Position numbers and translations under genes: made by a program. Positions 5,924 through 10,746 of a stretch of DNA of 10,746 nt are shown here, one piece after another. Within the stretch, counting starts at the first letter, position 1. Every line of letters starts with the position of its first letter. A model generated the notes under the pieces. That model ran no database searches. It was not told where the DNA came from and saw nothing but the letters and a program-made list of their open reading frames with translations. The stretch is from Rhodospirillales bacterium (GTDB lineage Bacteria > Pseudomonadota > Alphaproteobacteria > Acetobacterales > Acetobacteraceae), in the NCBI GenBank assembly GCA_018971455.1, contig JAGXAV010000034.1, positions 1 to 10,746 on the forward strand, in the 5' to 3' direction.

Positions 5924-7080
5924 GAGGCGCGCGGGCGCTGGCTTTCGGTGCGCAGCTGGCCGCAGGCGGCGAGGATGTCGCGCCCGCGGGGGGTGCGCAC
6001 CGGCGACGAGAAGCCGGCCTGCATGACGATGTCGGCGAAGCGGGCGATGGCGCGCGGCGTGCTGGTCTCGTACGGGCTGCCGGGCCACGGGTTGAACGGG
6101 ATCAGATTCACCTTGGCCGGGATGCCGGCGATCAGGCGCACCAGCGCACGGGCCTCGGCCTCGCTGTCGTTGATGCCCTTGAGCATGACGTATTCGAAGG
6201 TGATGCGCCTTGCATTGCTCGCCGGCGGGTAGCGCCGGCAGGCGGCGATCAGTTCGGCGATCGGGTATTTGCGGTTGAGCGGGACGATCTCGTCGCGCAG
6301 CGCGTCGGTGACGGCGTGCAGCGACACGGCGAGATTGACACCGAGCTCGCTTCCCGCCCGGTCCATCATCGGCACCACGCCGGAGGTCGAGAGCGTGATG
6401 CGCCGGCGCGAGAGCGCGATCCCCTCATGGTCCATGACGATCTGCATGGCCTTGGCGACGTTGTCGTAATTGTAGAGCGGCTCGCCCATGCCCATCAGCA
6501 CGATGGTCGAGAGCAAGCGGGGCGTCTCCCCCTTCGGGCTCGGCCATTCGCCGTAGCTGTCTCGCGCCGCCATGAACTGGCCGACGATCTCCGCCGCGCC
6601 GAGATTGCGCACGAGGTTCTGCGTGCCGGTGTGGCAGAAGCGGCAGGACAGGGTGCAGCCGACCTGGGAGGAGATGCAGACCGCGCCGCGATCCTCCTGC
6701 CGGTCGGGGATATAGACGGTCTCGGCCTCCTGGCCGTCGCGGAAGCGGAAGAGGAATTTGCGCGTCTCGTCGGCGCTGGTCTGCACCACCGCGGCCGCCG
6801 GCCGGCCGACCACGAAATGCTCCGCGAGACGGGCCTGGGTCGGCTTGGCGATGGTGCTCATGCGGGCGAAATCGGTGGCACCCTGGTGATAGATCCAGTG
6901 CCAGATCTGCTTGGCGCGGAACGGCGCCTCGCCGATCTCGGCCAGGGCGGCCGCCATTTCCGCGCGCGACAGGCCGACCAGGTCGCGCCGCCCGTCGGCG
7001 AGGCGGGCCGGCGGCGGGGCAAAGCGCGCGGTCTTGGCGAGGATGCGTTGGCGCTCAGCCTCGCTCAGCAGGTCGCTCAT
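5917..7080 (-). CDS. rlmN: Dual-specificity 23S rRNA (A2503-C2)/tRNA (A37-C2) methyltransferase RlmN
   Basis: RlmN is a radical SAM enzyme that methylates C2 of A2503 in 23S rRNA, near the peptidyl transferase centre, and A37 in some tRNAs. The 387-residue protein has the 4Fe-4S motif CTLSCRFC (Cys142, Cys146, Cys149), MGMGEP (196-201) and the two reaction cysteines: Cys135 in VCISSQVGC and Cys373 in AACGQL (E. coli Cys118 and Cys355). The start at 7080 has GGAG (7088-7091) 7 bases upstream. The frame is open further upstream to 7671, but that part overlaps the IalB-like gene in another frame and is a shadow. It lies 14 bases after the IalB-like gene on the same strand, so the two are probably co-transcribed. 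All catalytic residues are present. Confidence 0.96.
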   Translation of the reverse strand: MSDLLSEAERQRILAKTARFAPPPARLADGRRDLVGLSRAEMAAALAEIGEAPFRAKQIWHWIYHQGATDFARMSTIAKPTQARLAEHFVVGRPAAAVVQTSADETRKFLFRFRDGQEAETVYIPDRQEDRGAVCISSQVGCTLSCRFCHTGTQNLVRNLGAAEIVGQFMAARDSYGEWPSPKGETPRLLSTIVLMGMGEPLYNYDNVAKAMQIVMDHEGIALSRRRITLSTSGVVPMMDRAGSELGVNLAVSLHAVTDALRDEIVPLNRKYPIAELIAACRRYPPASNARRITFEYVMLKGINDSEAEARALVRLIAGIPAKVNLIPFNPWPGSPYETSTPRAIARFADIVMQAGFSSPVRTPRGRDILAACGQLRTESQRPRASA

Positions 7081-7094
7081 GGTGATGCTCCGCC

Positions 7095-7622
7095 CTATTT
7101 GGCGGGGCAGGCCTTGAGGATGGCGCCGTACGCCGCCGAGAACCCCTTCAGGCTGAAGCGGTCCTCGCTCTTGGCGCCGCTCGGCGCGATCGCGGCGCTG
7201 CCCTTGTGGAAGGCGGCGACGGCGATGCGGCCGTCCCGCGCGAAGGCGGAGTGCTGTGCCGTGTAGAAATCCAGCACCGTCTTGTCCACGTGCACGCTCA
7301 GCGCCGCGTTGGCGGGGTAGAGGCCGGGCGTGGTGATGGCCACCGAATCGCGCGCGCCGGGCCGCTCGGAGACGGTCAGCACCGCCGCGGTGGCGGGCGG
7401 GGCGCCGGCGGCGCGGGTGAAGGCGTAGCACACGCCCTGCCCGCCATCGCTGTAGGTGGCGGCCTGCCAGTCGCCGAACACGCCGATGGATCGCGGCCCG
7501 GTGGAGGCGGCGGCGGCAGCCGGATGGACGGCCTTTGCCACCGGCTTCTTCGGCGCCGGGGCGGCGAACGCCAGCGTGGGCAGGACGAAGGCGGCGAGGA
7601 GGAGGGCGGGAAGGGTGCGCAT
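7095..7622 (-). CDS. Secreted invasion-associated locus B (IalB) family protein
   Basis: This 175-residue protein has a clear signal peptide (residues 1-20, cleavage likely after AFA) followed by a lysine/proline/alanine-rich linker to about 42. The mature domain opens with FGDWQAAT (49-56) and GVCYAFTRA, as in IalB-family proteins of alphaproteobacteria, and ends FSLKGFSAAYGAILKACP. Only two cysteines remain in the mature protein (Cys65 and Cys172), suggesting one disulfide in the periplasm. IalB itself is known from Bartonella red-cell invasion, but homologues are widespread in free-living species, where their role is unclear, so virulence should not be inferred. The ATG has no visible ribosome site; a (TG)n-like tract lies directly upstream. 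It is the first gene of a probable pair with rlmN and is divergent from the TauE-like gene. Confidence 0.78.
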   Translation of the reverse strand: MRTLPALLLAAFVLPTLAFAAPAPKKPVAKAVHPAAAAASTGPRSIGVFGDWQAATYSDGGQGVCYAFTRAAGAPPATAAVLTVSERPGARDSVAITTPGLYPANAALSVHVDKTVLDFYTAQHSAFARDGRIAVAAFHKGSAAIAPSGAKSEDRFSLKGFSAAYGAILKACPAK

Positions 7623-7630
7623 GGCGCACA

Positions 7631-7659
7631 CACATACGCAGACAAGCCGCCAGGGACAA
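7631..7659 (-). promoter_or_regulatory. Candidate promoter for ialB-rlmN
   Basis: On the minus strand TTGTCC (7654-7659) is followed after 17 bases by TATGTG (7631-7636). Transcription would then begin near 7624, only a base or two from the ATG at 7622. This fits the lack of a ribosome site and suggests a leaderless or nearly leaderless message. The boxes match consensus only in part. Confidence 0.3.
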
Positions 7660-7672
7660 GACTGCGGACACG

Positions 7673-7690
7673 GCGCGCCCCGGGGCGCGC
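7673..7690. repeat. 18-bp perfect palindrome between divergent ialB and tauE-like genes
   Basis: GCGCGCCCCGGGGCGCGC is self-complementary over all 18 bases, with no central spacer. It lies about 50 bases from each of the two start codons, upstream of both candidate promoters. It could be an operator for a dimeric regulator. All-GC composition also makes chance occurrence plausible in this genome. Confidence 0.45.
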
Positions 7691-7698
7691 GGCCAGGA

Positions 7699-7727
7699 TT
7701 GGCGGGACGGGCCGGCCGGGCCATGCT
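7699..7727 (+). promoter_or_regulatory. Weak candidate promoter for the TauE/SafE-like gene
   Basis: TTGGCG (7699-7704) is followed after 17 bases by CATGCT (7722-7727), which would place the start of transcription at or next to the ATG at 7734. The gene has no ribosome site, so a leaderless message would be consistent. The match is weak and could be chance. Confidence 0.15.
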
Positions 7728-7733
7728 GGCGCG

Positions 7734-8471
7734 ATGTCCCTGGTCCCCCTCGTCCTCGCCCTCGCCGCCTTTGCCGCCGGCATGATGAACGCCGTCGCCG
7801 GCGGCGGCTCCTTCGTCACCCTGCCCGCCCTGCTGTTTGCCGGGCTCGACCCGCGGGCCGCCAACATCACCTCCACCATCGCCCTGTTCCCCGGGCAGAT
7901 CTCCACCGCGCTGGCCGGCCGCCGGCTGGTGGGCGAGGAAATCCCCTTCCTGCGGATGACCCTGATCAGCCTGGCCGGCGGCGCGCTCGGCGCGCTGCTG
8001 CTGCTCGCCACGCCGACCTCGATCTTCACCCTGCTGCTGCCCTTCCTGGTGCTGTTCGCCACCACCGTCTTCGCCTGGGGCAGCTTCCGTCGCCGCCCGG
8101 CCGGGCAGGCGCGGGCGCTCGGCCCGGTGGCGGCGGGGCTGGTGCAGTTCGCGATCGCCATCTACGGCGGCTATTACGGTGGCGGCATCGGCTTTCTCAT
8201 GCTGGCCGCGCTGACCCTCGGCGGCATTGCGACCCGCACCGCGATCGCGGCGAAGAACGTGCTGGCGACCGCCATGAATGCCGCCGCGGTGCTGGTGTTC
8301 CTGTTCGCCCCCGGCATCGCCTGGGGCCCGGCCGCGATCGTCGCGGTGGCCGCCATCGCCGGCGGGCTGGCCGGCGCCTGGGTGCTTGGCCGGGTCCACG
8401 AAAAGATCCTGCGCGGCGCGGTGGTGGCGATCGGCGCGGCGCTGACCGTCGGCCTGTTCCTGCGCGGATAG
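7734..8471 (+). CDS. TauE/SafE family (DUF81) membrane transporter
   Basis: The 245-residue protein is almost wholly hydrophobic, with about seven or eight membrane segments. It has the two-repeat signature of the TauE/SafE family: MMNAVAGGGSFVTLPALLFAG (near 17-37) in the first half and YGGYYGGGIGFLMLAAL (144-160) in the second, with KNVLATAMNA (174-183) following. Family members are thought to export sulfite, sulfoacetate or related organic anions, but most substrates are untested, so none is assigned. The start at 7734 gives a first helix of normal length; no ribosome site is visible (GGCGCG only). It is divergent from the IalB-like gene and ends 3 bp from metW. Closeness to metXW hints at sulfur metabolism, but they are on opposite strands. 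Confidence 0.88.
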   Translation: MSLVPLVLALAAFAAGMMNAVAGGGSFVTLPALLFAGLDPRAANITSTIALFPGQISTALAGRRLVGEEIPFLRMTLISLAGGALGALLLLATPTSIFTLLLPFLVLFATTVFAWGSFRRRPAGQARALGPVAAGLVQFAIAIYGGYYGGGIGFLMLAALTLGGIATRTAIAAKNVLATAMNAAAVLVFLFAPGIAWGPAAIVAVAAIAGGLAGAWVLGRVHEKILRGAVVAIGAALTVGLFLRG

Positions 8472-8474
8472 GGC

Positions 8475-9113
8475 TCAGGCGCGGCGGAGCTGGAAAAGCG
8501 CCTGCTCGCCGAACAGGTTGGCCAGCGCCGGAAAGCGCCGCCACGGCGCGCGCTGGCCGTCCTCGGCCACCGCCAGCCAGCGCTCGATGACGTAGCCCTC
8601 CTCGGCGGCGAGGTGGAAGAAGTCGCGGATGGTGCAGGGATGGATGTTCGGGGTCTCGTGCCAGGGCCGCGACCAGACCGGCGTCATCGGCATCCGCCCG
8701 CCCCACAGCAGCTGCGAGCGCACCTGCCAATGGCCGAAATTGGGGAAGCTCACGATCGCCCGCGTGCCGATGCGCAGCATCTGGCGCAGCACCTCGCGCG
8801 GCCGCTCCACCGCCTGCAGGGTGCGCGAGAGGATGACGAAGTCGAACGCCCCGTCCGGGTATTGCGAGAGGTCGCTGTCGGCGTCGCCCTGCATCACCGG
8901 CAGGCCGTGGGCGACGGCGTGGGTGACCTCGGCCATGTCGATCTCGATGCCGCGCGCATCGCAGCCCTTGGTGCGGAACAGATGGTCGATCAGCGTGCCG
9001 TCGCCGCAGCCGATGTCGAGCACGCGGCTGCCCGGCGTCACCATGTCGGCGATCAGCCGCAGGTCGAGGCGCATGTTCTTGGCGACGTAGCGGATGGGGG
9101 CGGCGTCGTTCAT
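8475..9113 (-). CDS. metW: Methionine biosynthesis protein MetW
   Basis: MetW is a small SAM-dependent methyltransferase-fold protein found next to metX in many Proteobacteria; it is believed to act with or on MetX, and its methyl acceptor is not established. The 212-residue protein has motif [10 protein letters not shown] (31-39), an acidic residue in GIEIDM (55-60) for SAM ribose, and the MetW-specific blocks SFPNFGHW (122-129) and [16 protein letters not shown] (151-166). The ATG overlaps the metX TGA as ATGA (9110-9113). The upstream bases are C-rich with no ribosome site, so translation depends on ribosomes finishing metX. This fixes the start and argues for balanced production of the two proteins. 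Confidence 0.95.
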   Translation of the reverse strand: MNDAAPIRYVAKNMRLDLRLIADMVTPGSRVLDIGCGDGTLIDHLFRTKGCDARGIEIDMAEVTHAVAHGLPVMQGDADSDLSQYPDGAFDFVILSRTLQAVERPREVLRQMLRIGTRAIVSFPNFGHWQVRSQLLWGGRMPMTPVWSRPWHETPNIHPCTIRDFFHLAAEEGYVIERWLAVAEDGQRAPWRRFPALANLFGEQALFQLRRA

Positions 9114-10306
9114 GGGCGGGCGGCGGGCTGGAGGGCGGGCCGTGGTGCCGGTTGCAGCCCGGCATGCTCGGCGCAGCCGGCGAGGAAGCCGGCCAGCGTC
9201 CGGTGGAAATCCGGCTCTTCCAGCAGGAAGGCGTCATGGCCCTTGTCGCTGGCGATCTCGACGAAGCTGACATTGGCCGCCGCCCGGTTCAGCGCGCGCG
9301 CCACCGCCCGGCTCTCGGTGGTCGGGAACAGCCAGTCCGACGAGAAGCTGATGATGCAGAAGCGCGTGCGGGTGCCGGCGAAGGCACTGCCGAGGTCGCC
9401 GTCATGCTCGGCCGCGAGGTCGAAATAATCCATCGCCCGGGTGATGGTCAGGTACGAATTGGCGTCGAAGCGGTTGACGAAGGTGCTGCCCTGGTGCTGC
9501 AGGTAGCTCTCCACCTCGAACATGTCGCCGAACAGGGTCGAGGCGTGCTGGCCATGCCCGCGCAGCCGGCGGCCGAACTTGCGCGTCAGCGCCTGCTCGG
9601 AGAGGTAGGTGATATGGGCGGCCATGCGGGCGACGGCGAGGCCGCGCGCCGGCCGGGTGCCGCTCGCCCAGTAGCGCCCGCCCTGCCAGTCCGGATCGGC
9701 GAAGATCGCCTGCCGGCCGACCTCGTTGAAGGCGATGTTCTGGGCGGAGTGATGGGCGGCGGTGGCCACCGGCACGGCGGCGAACACGCTGTCGGGGTAG
9801 GCGGCGGCCCATTGCAGCACATGCATGCCGCCCATCGAGCCGCCGATCACCGCGAACAGCCGGGCAATGCCGAGATGCTCGATCAGCCGCTTCTGGGCGC
9901 GCACCATGTCGCCCACCGTCACCGGCGGGAAATCGGTGCCCCAGGGCGTGCCGCCGTCACCGCGCGGGCTGCGCGGGCCGGTCGAACCCATGCAGCCGCC
10001 CAGCACGTTGGCGCAGACGACGAAATAGCGGTTGGTGTCCACCGGGCGGCCCGGCCCGACCACCTGCTCCCACCAGCCCGGCTTGCCGGTCAGCGGATGC
10101 GCCTCGGCGACGTACTGGTCGCCCGTCAGCGCATGGCAGACCAGCACGGCGTTGCTGCGCTCGGCGTTGAGCGTGCCGTAGCTGCGGTAGGCCACCACCA
10201 GCGGGCGCACCACGACGCCGCATTCCAGCGCCAGCCCGTCATCGAAGACGACGTGCTGGTGTGCGAGCTCCGCCATCGCGGGCGGGGGGGTCTCGGGCTG
10301 GTCCAT
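9110..10306 (-). CDS. metX: Homoserine O-acyltransferase MetX (acetyl donor likely)
   Basis: MetX acylates the hydroxyl of homoserine, usually from acetyl-CoA, making the substrate for direct sulfhydrylation to homocysteine. The 398-residue alpha/beta-hydrolase shows AYRSYGTLN (39-47), CHALTGD (57-63), [12 protein letters not shown] (103-114), the nucleophile elbow [12 protein letters not shown] with Ser157, Asp324 in SFSSDWLFP and His357 in KGHDAFL. Some MetX-family enzymes use succinyl-CoA, and the sequence alone does not settle this. The start at 10306 has CGGAG 4 bases upstream; the frame is open to 10390, and an ATG ten codons downstream is an alternative. The C-terminus ends in a short proline-rich repeat ([15 protein letters not shown]) unlike the enzyme core. 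It overlaps metW by 4 bp and is divergent from chorismate mutase. Confidence 0.95.
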   Translation of the reverse strand: MDQPETPPPAMAELAHQHVVFDDGLALECGVVVRPLVVAYRSYGTLNAERSNAVLVCHALTGDQYVAEAHPLTGKPGWWEQVVGPGRPVDTNRYFVVCANVLGGCMGSTGPRSPRGDGGTPWGTDFPPVTVGDMVRAQKRLIEHLGIARLFAVIGGSMGGMHVLQWAAAYPDSVFAAVPVATAAHHSAQNIAFNEVGRQAIFADPDWQGGRYWASGTRPARGLAVARMAAHITYLSEQALTRKFGRRLRGHGQHASTLFGDMFEVESYLQHQGSTFVNRFDANSYLTITRAMDYFDLAAEHDGDLGSAFAGTRTRFCIISFSSDWLFPTTESRAVARALNRAAANVSFVEIASDKGHDAFLLEEPDFHRTLAGFLAGCAEHAGLQPAPRPALQPAARP

Positions 10307-10348
10307 GGCGCTCCGCGGGCGGCGATCGGGAAGGGGTGAGCCGACGCT

Positions 10349-10377
10349 GATATGCGGCGCGGCCACGGCGCTTGCAA
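10349..10377 (-). promoter_or_regulatory. Candidate promoter for metX-metW
   Basis: On the minus strand TTGCAA (10372-10377) is followed after 17 bases by CATATC (10349-10354) in an otherwise GC-rich region. The leader to the metX ATG would be about 36 bases, too short for a SAM riboswitch. TTGCAA is self-complementary, so it is also present on the plus strand facing the chorismate mutase gene. Confidence 0.4.
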
Positions 10378-10399
10378 CCGTCGCCGCCACGCCGCCGCT

Positions 10400-10427
10400 T
10401 TGCAGCGCGGGAGGGTTCGGCTATTGC
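10400..10427 (+). promoter_or_regulatory. Weak candidate promoter for the chorismate mutase gene
   Basis: TTGCAG (10400-10405) is followed after 16 bases by TATTGC (10422-10427), about 38 bases before the ATG at 10465. A GGAGG (10428-10432) lies just downstream of the -10 box but 32 bases from the ATG, too far for a ribosome site. Confidence 0.3.
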
Positions 10428-10464
10428 GGAGGCACGCTCCACCCATCCCCAGCCGATTGGCGCC

Positions 10465-10746
10465 ATGTCCGCAACCGAGCTTGCCGCATCCCAGGCCGCC
10501 CCACCCGCCGTCGACACCGTGGCCGAGCTGGCCCGGCGGCGCGCCGAGCTCGACCGGCTCGACGACGTCATGCACGACACGCTGATGCAGCGCGCGGCCG
10601 TGGTCGGCGGCGTCGCCGCCTTGGGCGCGCAGGGCAAGGTGGCGTTCCGCCCGGGGCGCGAGGCCGACATCCTGCGCCGCCTCTTCGCCCGCCACCACGG
10701 CGCCCTGCCGCCGCGGCTTCTGGTGCGTCTTTGGCGTGAGATCTTC
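10465..10746 (+). CDS. Chorismate mutase, AroQ type (3' end outside window)
   Basis: The frame is open from the ATG at 10465 to the right edge, giving 94 residues. After a poorly conserved start of about 18 residues come AELARRRAELDRLDDVMHDT, LMQRAAVV (41-48), QGKVAFRPGREADILRRL (56-73) and a helix ending LVRLWREIF. The Arg, Lys and RxxRE-type positions resemble the AroQ fold, which converts chorismate to prephenate on the way to phenylalanine and tyrosine in the cytosol. The gene clearly extends past the window, so it may be the longer stand-alone mutase of Rhodospirillales or a fusion with another domain; this cannot be decided here. No ribosome site is visible within 12 bases of the ATG. 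It is divergent from metX across 158 bases. Confidence 0.85.
   Translation, partial: MSATELAASQAAPPAVDTVAELARRRAELDRLDDVMHDTLMQRAAVVGGVAALGAQGKVAFRPGREADILRRLFARHHGALPPRLLVRLWREIF

Noticed and set aside
7624..7636. CA-rich tract as a slippage-prone simple repeat
   Set aside because: Only a few CA units interrupted by T, too short to be a convincing contingency repeat.
7095..8399. Minus-strand frame that extends the IalB-like protein by about 259 residues
   Set aside because: The extension is antisense to the TauE-like gene and lies before a clear signal peptide, so the start at 7622 is preferred.
9152..10339. Plus-strand open frame of 395 codons opposite metX
   Set aside because: Repetitive Gly/Ala/Arg/His composition and no motifs; metX is unambiguous on the other strand.
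10428..10440. GGAGG followed by a small GGAG/CTCC stem as start of a leader peptide before chorismate mutase
   Set aside because: No start codon follows at a suitable distance, so no leader peptide can be supported.
10307..10464. SAM-II or other SAM riboswitch ahead of metX
   Set aside because: The predicted leader is about 36 bases and no conserved riboswitch core such as the CUAAA-type pairing region is visible.
1..10746. Mobile element, CRISPR, toxin-antitoxin or defence system
   Set aside because: No transposase, integrase, spaced repeats or small toxin-like pairs were seen, and every larger interval is filled by recognised housekeeping genes.

Overview
The window looks like core chromosome of a very GC-rich alphaproteobacterium. 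The fabD-fabG-acpP-fabF-mltG order, a metX-metW pair facing a chorismate mutase gene, and an IalB-like gene ahead of rlmN together suggest Rhodospirillales/Acetobacteraceae. That placement is inferred from gene content and order, not from a search. No tRNA, rRNA, CRISPR array, insertion sequence or prophage gene is visible. Coding density is very high.

Layout, left to right. (1) The 3' end of an mprF-like gene (+) ends 7 bp from a convergent class II glutamine amidotransferase gene (-). (2) A divergent promoter region (about 1318-1472) precedes the fatty-acid cluster fabD, fabG, acpP, fabF, which continues into mltG (+, 1473-5907). (3) Convergent to mltG, a leftward pair encodes a secreted IalB-family protein followed by rlmN. 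(4) A 111-bp divergent region carrying an 18-bp perfect palindrome separates ialB from a rightward TauE/SafE-type membrane protein. (5) Convergent to that gene is the leftward metX-metW operon, whose stop and start codons overlap. (6) Divergent from metX is the 5' part of an AroQ-type chorismate mutase gene, cut by the window edge.

How the genes work together. FabD loads malonyl groups onto AcpP, FabF condenses them, and FabG reduces the 3-keto product, so four consecutive genes supply the core of type II fatty acid elongation. MltG links the same transcript to cell-wall growth. MetX acylates homoserine for methionine synthesis, and MetW is its usual partner. RlmN methylates 23S rRNA and some tRNAs.

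The region is mostly ordinary housekeeping DNA, and I do not see a convincing new multi-gene system. Points worth a second look: an MprF synthetase domain that stops about half way; Asp in place of the usual catalytic Asn in FabG; a dyad carrying both stop codons of a convergent pair; three convergent junctions of only 3-9 bp; an 18-bp perfect palindrome between ialB and tauE; and promoter geometry there that could give leaderless mRNAs.
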